A stretch of DNA of 64,000 nt from Coriobacteriia bacterium (lineage in GTDB: Bacteria > Actinomycetota > Coriobacteriia > Coriobacteriales > Atopobiaceae): contig JAUMVN010000001.1 of NCBI GenBank assembly GCA_030530145.1, positions 186,001-250,000 of the forward strand. Reading direction: 5' to 3'. The notes under the pieces are model-generated. The model was not told where the DNA came from and did no database searches. It worked only from the letters and a program-made list of their open reading frames with translations. Below, piece after piece: positions 25,703-34,116 of the stretch. A program made the translations under genes and the position numbers. How positions within the stretch are numbered: position 1 is the stretch's first letter; every line of letters starts with the position of its first letter.

Positions 25703-25797
25703 TCTCCCTTCGTCGGAATTACCCGCATCAGGTTCAAGGGTCGAGCGACGAAGCGGCCGCTCCTCTCAGCCGGGCGAATCACCCCAGCTCCCCTGGA
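25703..25797 (-). promoter_or_regulatory. TPP riboswitch (THI box) of the thi operon
   Basis: On the minus strand the conserved blocks are in order: GGGGAGCTGGGG, GGCTGAGAGGAG, ACCCTTGAACCTGATG and CGGGTAATTCCGACGAAGGG. They end 6 bp before the thiC start. With the element so close to the ribosome site, control of translation start is likely. Confidence 0.97.
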
Positions 25798-25865
25798 CGG
25801 TATGCAGTTGTCGTTTGCCACTATAGCACCGAGCGGGGCGCCCCCGTGCGCGGCCGAGGCGCCCA

Positions 25866-25900
25866 CGACAAGAAGGGCGCCGGCCGCGAAGCCGACGCCC
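25866..25900 (-). terminator. Intrinsic terminator of the fucO-like gene
   Basis: Minus-strand stem GGGCGTCGGC / GCCGGCGCCC (25891-25900 with 25875-25884, one G-T pair), then TTCTTGTCG. It ends the alcohol dehydrogenase transcript before the thi leader. Confidence 0.7.
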
Positions 25901-25950
25901 TTGTGCGAGCGGTCAGGTTGTCCTGCGGGCGCCTGCGCGCCGAGAAGACC

Positions 25951-27117
25951 TTAGCCCTCGGGGCAGATCTTCTTGAAGAGCTCGACGACGTCCTCGAGGG
26001 AGGCGTCGCGCGGGTTGCCGGGGAAGCAGGCGTCGGCGACGGCGTCCTTGGCCAGGACCTCGATCTCGTCGGCCTTCATGGCCTCGCAGACCTTGGGGAT
26101 GTTGACGTCCTCGGAGAGCTGCTTGACGGCAGCGATGGCGGCATCGGCGGCCTCGTCGGTGCTCATGCCGGCGGTGTCGACGCCCATGGCGCAGGCGACC
26201 TTGGCCAGGCGCTCGGCGACGACGGGCTTGTTGAACTCCATGGCGATGGGGAGCAGCATGGCGCAGGCGACGCCGTGCGGGGTGTCGTAGTGCGCGGAGA
26301 GGGTGTGGGCCATGGCGTGGTCGATGCCGAGACCGACGTTGGAGAAGCCCATGCCGGCGACGTACTGGCCGAGCGCCATGCCCTCGCGGCCGGCGCCGGG
26401 GACGCCGCTCTTGGCCTCCTCGACGGAGGCGCGCAGGTTCTTGGAGATGAGGGAGATGGCCTCGTAGTGGAACATGTCGGAGAGCTCCCAGGCGCCCTTG
26501 GTGGTGTAGCCCTCGATGGCGTGGGTGAGGGCGTCCATGCCGGTGGCGGCGGTGAGGCCGACGGGCATGGTGGCCATCATGTCGGGGTCGACGACGGCGA
26601 CCTCAGGGGCGTCGTTCACGTCGACGCACACGAACTTGCGGACCTTCTCGGGGTCGGTGATGACGTAGTTGATGGTGACCTCGGCGGCGGTGCCGGCGGT
26701 GGTGGGGACGGCGATGGTGAAGACCGCGTGGTTCTTGGTCGGGGCGACGCCCTCGAGGGAGCGGACGTCGGCGAACTCGGGGTTGTTGATGATGATGCCG
26801 ATGGCCTTGGCGGTGTCCATGGAGGAGCCGCCGCCGATGGTCACGATGGAGTCGGCCTCGGCCGCCTTGAAGGCCTCGACGCCGTCGAGGACGTTCTGCA
26901 CAGTCGGGTTCGGCTTGATCTCGGAGTAGAGGCTCCAGGCGATGCCCTCGGCGTCGAGCTCGTCGGTGACCTTGGAGGTCACGCCGAACTTGACGAGGTC
27001 GGGGTCGGAGCAGACGAAGACCTTCTTGTAGCCGCGGCGCTGGAGCTCGCCGGGGATCTCCTTGATGGCGCCCTTGCCGTGATAGCTGATGGTGTTGAGA
27101 ACGAAACGGTTAGCCAT
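25951..27117 (-). CDS. Iron-containing alcohol dehydrogenase, lactaldehyde reductase (FucO)-like
   Basis: NAD-dependent group III alcohol dehydrogenase of 388 residues. The nucleotide site GGGSSMDTAKAIG and the metal ligands (ATGMDALTHAIEGY, then GLGIDHAMAHTLSAHYDTPHG) are complete. It is most like FucO, which reduces L-lactaldehyde from fucose or rhamnose breakdown to propanediol. The GH78 rhamnosidase gene at 34 kb would supply rhamnose, but no rhamnose isomerase or kinase is in view, so other aldehydes are possible. ATG 27117 follows GGAGGAG. Codon use is unusually uniform (GAG/GTG/AAG rich), suggesting high expression. Confidence 0.9.
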   Translation of the reverse strand: MANRFVLNTISYHGKGAIKEIPGELQRRGYKKVFVCSDPDLVKFGVTSKVTDELDAEGIAWSLYSEIKPNPTVQNVLDGVEAFKAAEADSIVTIGGGSSMDTAKAIGIIINNPEFADVRSLEGVAPTKNHAVFTIAVPTTAGTAAEVTINYVITDPEKVRKFVCVDVNDAPEVAVVDPDMMATMPVGLTAATGMDALTHAIEGYTTKGAWELSDMFHYEAISLISKNLRASVEEAKSGVPGAGREGMALGQYVAGMGFSNVGLGIDHAMAHTLSAHYDTPHGVACAMLLPIAMEFNKPVVAERLAKVACAMGVDTAGMSTDEAADAAIAAVKQLSEDVNIPKVCEAMKADEIEVLAKDAVADACFPGNPRDASLEDVVELFKKICPEG

Positions 27118-27185
27118 GCTCTCCTCCAAAATAGAGTTCTCGGGACCGGCCCCCGCCGGTCATTTACCGATGGACATTATGCGCC

Positions 27186-27203
27186 AATTGAAGCGCTTTA
27201 ATT
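27186..27203. promoter_or_regulatory. LacI-family or cre-like operator upstream of the fucO-like gene
   Basis: AATTGAAGCGCTTTAATT is an 18-bp dyad with one mismatched pair, centred on the CG typical of LacI/CcpA-type operators. It is 69 bp upstream of the gene start and next to an AT-rich stretch (CATAAT on the minus strand could be the -10). Confidence 0.6.
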
Positions 27204-27273
27204 CAGTTATACCACTTACCGAGAAAATCGACCACTGAGACGCGCCGCGCTGGGCATAGCCAGCCGGGCATCG

Positions 27274-27496
27274 CGCCCCGGAAACGACGGTTGCAGCAGC
27301 AAGAGAGACAAACCCGCCCCTCAAATGTCGGTTGCAGCAACGTGAGGCGCCCTTTCGCCCCTTAAACGACGGTTACAGCAATCGCCCGTTGCTGCAATCG
27401 TCATTAAAGGGGCGCGCTTCTCATCGCCGTTGCTGCAACCGTCATTAAAGGGGCGCGCTTCTCACCACCGTTGCTGCAACCGTCGTTAAAGGGGCG
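27274..27496. repeat. 41-bp-period inverted repeat array, family 2 (3 forward + 3 reverse)
   Basis: Forward units (CGCCCC..., ACGACGGTTGCAGCAA) have TTGCAGCA-type cores at 27291, 27332 and 27373. Reverse units (TTGCTGCAAYCGTC, then TTAAAGGGGCG) have TTGCTGC at 27389, 27430 and 27471. All four within-half steps are exactly 41 bp. The centre of symmetry is near 27385. It fills the space between the fucO-like promoter and the end of the TIM barrel gene; no credible gene overlaps it. Confidence 0.9.
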
Positions 27497-27528
27497 ACGG
27501 ACCCGGCGGGCGGAAGACCGTGGACATC

Positions 27529-27562
27529 ACCCGGCTTCAATCGTGCTTTCTCAGAAATTTGG
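27529..27562. repeat. Single copy of the repeat seen at 37921-37953
   Basis: ACCCGGCTTCAATCGTGC and the following TTTCTCAGAAATTTGG match the right arm of the 37823-37945 hairpin region (ACCCGGTTTCAATCGTAC, then ATTCTCAGCAGTTTG) at most positions. Here only one orientation is present. It lies just downstream of the TIM barrel gene. Confidence 0.6.
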
Positions 27563-27612
27563 CCAAAGCAGGCACCAAGCGACAGCATTCGCGGACAAAT
27601 CCCGCAACGCCC

Positions 27613-28464
27613 TCAGCGCACGTGCGCGCGCAACCACTCGGCGGAGATCTCCGCGCTTTTGAGCGGGGACTTCTCCACCCAGTTACGGTGGCTCTCGAGC
27701 ACGACGGCATCGACGCCAGCAGCAAGCGCCTGCTCGCACAGGGCTTCAAGCGGAATGTTGCCGCGCCCCAGCTCAACGGAGTCGGACTTGAGGATAGGCG
27801 TCATATTGGGGCCGGCAGGCCTCGTGCCGCGGTCGGCCACGTGCCACAGCTTCATACGGCTCCCCAGCATCCGCATCAGCGCCAGTGCGTCCGCGCCCGC
27901 CTCGCTCGGCCAGTAGGTGTCCAACTCGAAGTTCACGAAGCGCTCATCGCAGGCGTCGAGAAGCACGTCATAGGCACGAACTCCAGGCTCAACCTGCAGA
28001 AGCTCGCAGTTATGGTTGTGGTAGAGAAGGCCGACACCCTCCCCAGCGAGCTTCTCGCCGCAGTCGTTCAGGCTCCGTGCGAGGCCGAGCACGGCACCCT
28101 TGTCCGAGTAGTCGAAGCGGTACATGCCGGTGATGACGGCGTAGCGGCAGCCGAGCTCGCGGCACCGCGCAGCCACGGCCGCCGGGTCCTTCTTAAGGGA
28201 CCCCAGGTCGATGTGCAGCGACGTGACCCCAAGGCCGGCATCGCGTACCAGACGAGCCCAATCGAGTTTGCCGCCGCGCCCGGTCGGCATCCCCGCCGCC
28301 CGTGTGAGAGCCCTTACCAAGAAGGGCGTCGAAGTGATCTGGAAGTTATTGAGTTCGATCTCCTCGAACCCGGCTTCTGCCAAGCGGGCAAGCGACGCCG
28401 CCGCCGACGGCTCGCTCCCGGTGACGGTGCCGAGCATGATCTGCTGTATGGAAATCCTGGCCAT
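27613..28464 (-). CDS. Sugar phosphate isomerase/epimerase family TIM barrel protein
   Basis: 283-residue protein of the xylose-isomerase-like TIM barrel (AP endonuclease 2) superfamily. Metal-site signatures are GFEEIELNNFQ, SLHIDLGSLKK, LLYHNHNCELL, FVNFELDTYWP, MKLWHVADRG and DAVVLESHRNW. Such proteins isomerise or epimerise sugars, inosose or keto-sugars; the substrate is not shown. Start at 28464 follows GGAAGGGG. It is read in the same direction as the PucR-type regulator upstream (127 bp gap), so both may respond to the same sugar. Confidence 0.85.
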   Translation of the reverse strand: MARISIQQIMLGTVTGSEPSAAASLARLAEAGFEEIELNNFQITSTPFLVRALTRAAGMPTGRGGKLDWARLVRDAGLGVTSLHIDLGSLKKDPAAVAARCRELGCRYAVITGMYRFDYSDKGAVLGLARSLNDCGEKLAGEGVGLLYHNHNCELLQVEPGVRAYDVLLDACDERFVNFELDTYWPSEAGADALALMRMLGSRMKLWHVADRGTRPAGPNMTPILKSDSVELGRGNIPLEALCEQALAAGVDAVVLESHRNWVEKSPLKSAEISAEWLRAHVR

Positions 28465-28591
28465 GGAACGCCCCTTCCCTTGTCGGTTCCCTCGTAGTTT
28501 GGGGGCGCCGCCCGCGCCGGGGCCGCCTATTCGGCGAGCGCGGGAATCACCGCGCGCAAAACCCATACAGCTTGTAGGGCAACTGCAAGCT

Positions 28592-30103
28592 TCAGCCCGC
28601 CGTTTCGCCTGCCCCCGAAATGTCTCCCCGATAGCGCATCGAGCGAAGGACGATCTGTGCGAGAAGGCGCTCGTCGGGATTCGAGAGGTCGCTGCCCAAG
28701 AGGGCGAACACCCTCTCGAGCCGCTCCACGAGCGTGCTGCGGTGCACGCCCAAAGCGCGGGCGGTCGCCGTCGGGCTCATGTTGTTATCAAGATAGGCGG
28801 CGAGCGTGGCGAGATAGCTCGTACGGGATGCGGAGTCGTGCTCGACGAGCCTGCGCAGGCCCTCCCCCATGAACGCCTCCATCGGCAACTCGCTGAACGC
28901 GCGGCGCAACACGTCGGCAAGCGCTATGTCCGCAAATCGGTGAATCGACGACCCGGGGGCGAAGGCATGGCCCATGTTCAGGGCGTCTCGAGCCTGCAGG
29001 AAGTACATCCGCGCGGCAAAGGGATCGTCGAACGTTTCCGAGATGCCGCAGCTCATCTTCGCGCTAGCGAGCACGGGAAGCAGCAGGCTGACCACGGCAT
29101 CCGTGCCGAGCTGCGCGACATCGGGCGACGACGCGAACGCCACGAGCACGCCGTCGTCCACCTCGAACGCGGCGCAGCCGGGAAGCGCGCGCTCAACGCG
29201 GGCCGTCAGGTAGCTCACGGGCAGCCTGCCGCGAAAACGGCTGAGGCCGAGGCAAACGCACACGTGCGCAAGGTCTCGCGAGGCGTCGAGCAGGTCGCGC
29301 TCACGCTGGTCGAGCGGCCGCTCGTCTACAAGGCCGTGCAGCGCCCAGCGGCGCAGATCCGCGTCGGTCTCGAAGGGCCTCGCCCCCTTGAGCAGGGAGT
29401 TCTTGATTGCTCTGGCAAGATAACCGAGAAGCGCGGACGCACCGGCGGGCATCTCCCCCTCGCCATAGAGCACGAACACGCAACCGAGGAAGCTCTCGCC
29501 TTCGACCAGGTTCAACGAGAGGGATTCCCCACAGTCGTGGCGCAGCACGAACGGCTCGTCGCTCAGCGCGGCCAGCTCGCGGGCGTCCCCGTAGCGCTGA
29601 ATGGTGTCGAGCGTCATGCTCGTGCGCTCATCCGCGGCGTCGGTGCGGGCGAGGAACCGGAACGAATCGTCGATAACGACTATCTGCCCGGCGAGGAGCC
29701 GTCGCGAAGCGTCGGCCATGACCTGGATAGGCTCCTCGAGCGCCTGCGCCCGCGCCAAGGAGCGCTCCCAGTCGTCGAGCTCGTCGAAGAGACGTTGGCA
29801 GGCGTTGAACGCCTTGAAGAAGGCGCCCTCGTCGGGCACGAATATGACACGGCATCGGTCCTCGTACCAAGAAAGAAGCGAGCCGCGGCCGACGACCACC
29901 ACGACCACGCCGCGGCCCAGCCTCGGGTAGCGGGGCAGCTGGCGCCCGAGGCAGACGTAGAGCTGGTTCTCGGCGAGTTCCGTCGCCGTTCCGTCGAGGG
30001 CGAGCGCCCGCCTGAGCAGTAGCCCATCCGTGCCCGGGCCGCAGGCGCTCGCCCCAAGCTCATCGCGAAGCCGGTCAAAGAGTATGTCGGCGCTGAGCAG
30101 CAT
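28592..30103 (-). CDS. PucR/CdaR-type transcriptional regulator
   Basis: 503-residue regulator. The N-terminal 250 residues form the sensing region (LYVCLGRQLPRYP, IVVIDDSFRFLART). The C-terminal 60 carry the PucR helix-turn-helix (LAAYLDNNMSPTATARALGV, HRSTLVERLERVF). No phosphorylation site or membrane span. It diverges from the glycoside operon with a palindrome-rich 269-bp gap, so it is the likely regulator of that operon and perhaps of the TIM barrel gene after it. ATG 30103 follows TGAGGGGG. Confidence 0.88.
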   Translation of the reverse strand: MLLSADILFDRLRDELGASACGPGTDGLLLRRALALDGTATELAENQLYVCLGRQLPRYPRLGRGVVVVVVGRGSLLSWYEDRCRVIFVPDEGAFFKAFNACQRLFDELDDWERSLARAQALEEPIQVMADASRRLLAGQIVVIDDSFRFLARTDAADERTSMTLDTIQRYGDARELAALSDEPFVLRHDCGESLSLNLVEGESFLGCVFVLYGEGEMPAGASALLGYLARAIKNSLLKGARPFETDADLRRWALHGLVDERPLDQRERDLLDASRDLAHVCVCLGLSRFRGRLPVSYLTARVERALPGCAAFEVDDGVLVAFASSPDVAQLGTDAVVSLLLPVLASAKMSCGISETFDDPFAARMYFLQARDALNMGHAFAPGSSIHRFADIALADVLRRAFSELPMEAFMGEGLRRLVEHDSASRTSYLATLAAYLDNNMSPTATARALGVHRSTLVERLERVFALLGSDLSNPDERLLAQIVLRSMRYRGDISGAGETAG

Positions 30104-30169
30104 CTGACCCCCTCACAGCCGGTCCTGTCGCCGAGTGCGGCAACGGCCCCCTACCTGCGGGCCACTCTA

Positions 30170-30223
30170 GGCAGGGCGCCCTGCCGCGCCCGTGCCGCGC
30201 TCGGCGAGCGGGTGCGGCAGGGC
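30170..30223. promoter_or_regulatory. Palindromic operator candidates between PucR-type gene and glycoside operon
   Basis: GGCAGGGC-GCCCTGCC (30170-30185) is a perfect 16-bp palindrome, and GCGGCAGGGC (30214-30223) repeats one half. GCCCTGCCGC (30178-30187) also pairs with 30214-30223 as a 10-bp inverted repeat. The location in a divergent promoter region fits regulator binding sites. Confidence 0.5.
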
Positions 30224-30372
30224 GGCGAACGGCAGCACCAGCCCCTACGAATCGTCTGGCTGTACCCTCGCATCTAAGGCGTTTTGCAGCCTTACTCCGC
30301 CGCCTCCGTAACCACACGATGGAGCCACGGATACATGCGCGCCCGTCGCGGGCGCCTATGAAGGAGGAAAGC

Positions 30373-31881
30373 ATGCGACCTAAGCAAACCGCGTCACAAA
30401 CCGACGGCGTGGAGTACCGCCGGGCCAAGACATGGCAGATCGCCCTGACCATGATGTCCAATTCCCTCTCGATGACGTTCTACACGCTCATCGGGTACAT
30501 GAGCTACCTCGCCAACGTGGGCTACGGGATTGCCCTGGCCGCCGCGGGCGTGATCCTCACGGTGACGCGCCTCTTTGACGGCGTGATCGACCCCTTCCTG
30601 GCCCTTCTCATGGACCGCGTGAACACCAAGCACGGCAAGCTGCGCCTCTTTATGGTGGCCGGCTGGCTCTTGCGCACCCTGTCCGTGCTGCTGCTCTTTG
30701 TGTGGCTCTCCGACACGGGGCGCGGGCCGGTGCTCTTCGTTATCCTCTACTGTCTCTACATCATTGGGGCCTCCACCTGCGACATCGCGGGCAACATGGC
30801 CGCGGCCGTGATCACCAACGACCCCCAGCAGCGCCCGATGGTGGGCGTGTGGGGCACGGTCTACGCCTACCTCGTGCCCACAGCCCTCTCCGCCCTCATC
30901 GTCATGCTCGTCCTGCCGCGCTTCGGCAACGAGTACACGGCGCAGATGCTCTCGACCACGGCGCTCATCGTCGTGCCCGTCTCGCTGGCGTTTCTCGTCT
31001 TGACCTGCGTTGGCATCAGCGAGGCCGACAAACCCGAGAACTTCGAGAACGTGAGCGCCGCGGGCGACGACGCAGGCGTGAGCCTCGCCGACATGTGGCG
31101 CCTGGTCAAGGCCAACCGCCCCTTCCAGATGTACGTGCTGCACTGCGTCTCTTCCAAGCTCTCGCAGCAGACCATGAGCCAGGCCATCGTGACCACCGTG
31201 GTCTTCGGCATCCTCATCGGCAACATCCAGTACGGAACCATGATCAGCATCGTGGCCATGCTGCCGTCTATCGTCTTCGCCATCGTCGCGGGCAAGTTCT
31301 GCGGCAAGGTTGGCAGCAAGAAGATCGCTGTGTTTTCCATGATCACGGGTATCGCCGTCACCGTTGTGATGGTCATATTCTGTGCAGCCATCGACATGAC
31401 CTCGATTGCCGGTTTCTCGGTGCAGATGATTGTGTTCTTTATTCTCATCCTTATCATCAACGGCCTTAAGATGTGCATCACGACGGCCGACAACGCCATG
31501 CGCTCCGACGTCATCGACTACGAGCTGTCGCGCTCGGGCAAGTACCTGCCCGCCGTGGTCAACGCCACGTACAACGTCATCGACCAGGTCATTTCATCGC
31601 TGGGCTCCACAATTGCGGCCGTGTGCATCTCGTTTGTGGGCTACGCGAGCACCACTCCGCAGCCCACCGACCCCTCGACGCCGGCCTTGAAGGCGATGGG
31701 CCTCTTCCTCTACTTTGGCCTGCCCGTGTTGGGCTGGTTGATAGGCCTGTTTGCCATGAAGCACTACGACCTGGGCCGCGCGCGCATGGTCGAAGTCCAG
31801 AAGGACATCGCGGATAAGAGGGCCGCGCTGCACCACGGTGAAGCCGCGGCAGACAGCGACGAGACTGCGAAGGAGGCCTAG
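30373..31881 (+). CDS. GPH-family sugar:cation symporter (MFS)
   Basis: Twelve-span transporter of the glycoside-pentoside-hexuronide family, 502 residues. The family signature is clear: TRLFDGVIDPFLALLMDR in the first half, KHGKLRLFMV, and MRSDVIDYELSRSGKYLPA near span 10. It would take up a glycoside or sugar with Na+ or H+. Start at 30373 after AAGGAGG; an earlier in-frame ATG at 30319 has no site. First gene of the operon with three glycosidases and no extracellular enzyme, so it probably imports the intact glycoside. Confidence 0.92.
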   Translation: MRPKQTASQTDGVEYRRAKTWQIALTMMSNSLSMTFYTLIGYMSYLANVGYGIALAAAGVILTVTRLFDGVIDPFLALLMDRVNTKHGKLRLFMVAGWLLRTLSVLLLFVWLSDTGRGPVLFVILYCLYIIGASTCDIAGNMAAAVITNDPQQRPMVGVWGTVYAYLVPTALSALIVMLVLPRFGNEYTAQMLSTTALIVVPVSLAFLVLTCVGISEADKPENFENVSAAGDDAGVSLADMWRLVKANRPFQMYVLHCVSSKLSQQTMSQAIVTTVVFGILIGNIQYGTMISIVAMLPSIVFAIVAGKFCGKVGSKKIAVFSMITGIAVTVVMVIFCAAIDMTSIAGFSVQMIVFFILILIINGLKMCITTADNAMRSDVIDYELSRSGKYLPAVVNATYNVIDQVISSLGSTIAAVCISFVGYASTTPQPTDPSTPALKAMGLFLYFGLPVLGWLIGLFAMKHYDLGRARMVEVQKDIADKRAALHHGEAAADSDETAKEA

Positions 31882-31884
31882 GCG

Positions 31885-34113
31885 ATGAGAAGGACGATTG
31901 AGCTGGCCGGCCCCTGGGACTTCTCCCGCCAGGGTTTCGACTCCGAGAAGGTCATGCTGCCGCACACTTGGAACGCCATAGACGGCCAGGACGGCGGCGG
32001 GGACTACTGGCGCGGGCAGGCAACGTACGAGATGGCACTGCCGGCGCTTGAGCTTGCGGCTGACGAGGAGGCCTGGCTGGAGTTCGAAGGCGCCTCTGCG
32101 GCGGCCGATGTTTACGTCAATGAAGCGCAGGTCGCGCACCATGAGGGCGGGTACTCGACGTTTCGCGCGAACATCACCGGGGCGCTGGCGGGGCGCGGCG
32201 GCGATGGCGACGGCGGCGTCGCGACCAGCGGCGAGAACCGCGTGGCCGTTGTCGTGGACAACTCGCAAAGCCAGGTTGTCTACCCCCAGACCGCCGACTT
32301 CACCTTCTACGGCGGCCTCTACCGCCCGGCGCGCGTCGTCGTGGTGCCTGCGACCCACTTTGCCCTGGATCGCGACGGCGGGCCGGGCATCTACGCCACG
32401 CCCAGCGTCGACCTTGAGGCCAAGACGGCTCAGGTCGCGCTCGAGGCCTGGGTCGAGGGCGCGTCGGCGGGCGAAGCCGTGACCTTCGAAGTCGCAGGTC
32501 AGCGGGTCGAGGCGCCTGTTAGTGCCGACGGCTGCGCCCGCGCAAGCGTCCTTCTCGCCAACGTCCACCTGTGGGAGGGCCTGGATGACCCCTACCTCTA
32601 CACCCTGCGCGCCAGCATGGCATCCGGCGACGAGAAGACCGTCCGCTTTGGCTGCCGCACCATGCAGGCCACCGGCGACGGCTTCTTCTTGAACGGCCGT
32701 CCCTACCCGCTGCGCGGCGTGTCTCGGCACCAGGACCGCGCGGGCGTGGGCAGCGCCCTTACGCCCGCGATGCACCGCGAAGACATGGCCCTTATCCGCG
32801 AGATGGGCGCCAACGCGGTGCGCCTGGCGCACTACCAGCATGCTCAGGAGTTCTACGATCTATGCGATGAGCTGGGTGTTATTTGCTGGGCCGAGGTTCC
32901 GGTCATCACCATGCGCCTGAACGGCGGCGACGCGAACGCCCTGCTGCAGATGCGCGAGTTGATCGAGCAGAACCGCAACCACGCATCTGTCTTTTGTTGG
33001 GCGCTCTCCAACGAGATCACGACGGCCAGCGCCATCGACGACGCCCTTCTCGCCACCTTGAACGGCCTGAACGACCTGGCACACGAGCTGGACCCCTCGC
33101 GCCCCACGGCCAACGCGCATGTGTTCATGCTGGACCCGGCAAGCCCGGTCGCCCACCTGGCCGATGCCAACGCCTACAACCTGTATTACGGCTGGTACGT
33201 GGGCGAGCTCGAGCAAAACGAGGAGTTCTTCGACGCTTGGCACAAGGCTTACCCCAATGAACCGATGGGCCTCACGGAGTACGGCGCCGACTGCAACCCG
33301 CAGTTCCAGTCCAGCGACCCCGCCCGCGGCGACTACAGCGAGCAGTACCAGTGCGTCTACCACGAGCACATGCTTCGGATGCTCGATGCGCGCCCCTGGA
33401 TGTGGTGCTCGTTCGTGTGGAACATGTTTGACTTCGGCGCCGACGGGCGCAACGGCGGCGGAAACGACGGCAAAAACCAGAAGGGCCTGGTCACGATCGA
33501 CCGCAAGGTGCGCAAAGACGCGTTTTACCTGTACCGCGCGTTTTGGTCGGCGGATCCCTTTGTCCACGTGTGCGGGCGGCGCTATGTCCACCGCGCACAA
33601 GACGTGACGCAGGTGGTCGTGTATTCAAACCAGCCGCAGGTAGAGCTGTACGTCGACGGGGAGTTTCTCGGCTCCTCGGACGCAGGCCGGGTGTTCTGCT
33701 TCGAGGTTCCCATATCTGGTAGCCACACGATCTGCGCCCGCGCGGGCGAGCTTTCCGACGCCATCGAGGTGGAGCACGTCGATGTGCCCGACCCCAGCTA
33801 CACCCTGCAAAGCGACGAGGAAGTGGTCAACTGGTTCGACGACATCGCCATCGACCCGGCGTTCTTCTCGGTGAAGGACACCATCGGCGAGCTGCAGGCG
33901 CACCCCGTTGCCGGGGCCATCGTCGGACGCATGATGCAGGCCGCTGCCGAACGCTACGGCGGCGACGTGGCGAGCCAGGCCATGAGCAACCCCGCCATTC
34001 GCCAGATCATGGAGCGCTCGAGCCTGGAGAGCCTGCTCACTCAGGCCGGCGCCGCAGACCCTGAGACGATCGCGCGGCTCAACGACACGCTGCAGAAGAT
34101 CGCGAAGGGCTAG
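31885..34113 (+). CDS. Glycoside hydrolase family 2 (beta-galactosidase / beta-glucuronidase type)
   Basis: 742-residue cytoplasmic enzyme, no signal peptide. Order: GH2 sugar-binding domain (PWDFSRQGFDSEKVMLPHTWN), Ig-like domain, TIM barrel with acid/base Glu377 (ALSNEIT) and nucleophile Glu465 (LTEYGAD), then a DUF4982-like beta domain. The KNQKGLVTIDRK segment is compatible with either beta-galactosidases or the NxK motif of beta-glucuronidases, so the sugar is open. The last 100 residues form a helical tail (from about SDEEVVNWFDDIAID) I do not recognise in standard GH2 enzymes. The gene starts 3 bp after the transporter stop. Confidence 0.9.
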   Translation: MRRTIELAGPWDFSRQGFDSEKVMLPHTWNAIDGQDGGGDYWRGQATYEMALPALELAADEEAWLEFEGASAAADVYVNEAQVAHHEGGYSTFRANITGALAGRGGDGDGGVATSGENRVAVVVDNSQSQVVYPQTADFTFYGGLYRPARVVVVPATHFALDRDGGPGIYATPSVDLEAKTAQVALEAWVEGASAGEAVTFEVAGQRVEAPVSADGCARASVLLANVHLWEGLDDPYLYTLRASMASGDEKTVRFGCRTMQATGDGFFLNGRPYPLRGVSRHQDRAGVGSALTPAMHREDMALIREMGANAVRLAHYQHAQEFYDLCDELGVICWAEVPVITMRLNGGDANALLQMRELIEQNRNHASVFCWALSNEITTASAIDDALLATLNGLNDLAHELDPSRPTANAHVFMLDPASPVAHLADANAYNLYYGWYVGELEQNEEFFDAWHKAYPNEPMGLTEYGADCNPQFQSSDPARGDYSEQYQCVYHEHMLRMLDARPWMWCSFVWNMFDFGADGRNGGGNDGKNQKGLVTIDRKVRKDAFYLYRAFWSADPFVHVCGRRYVHRAQDVTQVVVYSNQPQVELYVDGEFLGSSDAGRVFCFEVPISGSHTICARAGELSDAIEVEHVDVPDPSYTLQSDEEVVNWFDDIAIDPAFFSVKDTIGELQAHPVAGAIVGRMMQAAAERYGGDVASQAMSNPAIRQIMERSSLESLLTQAGAADPETIARLNDTLQKIAKG

Positions 34114-34116
34114 GGG

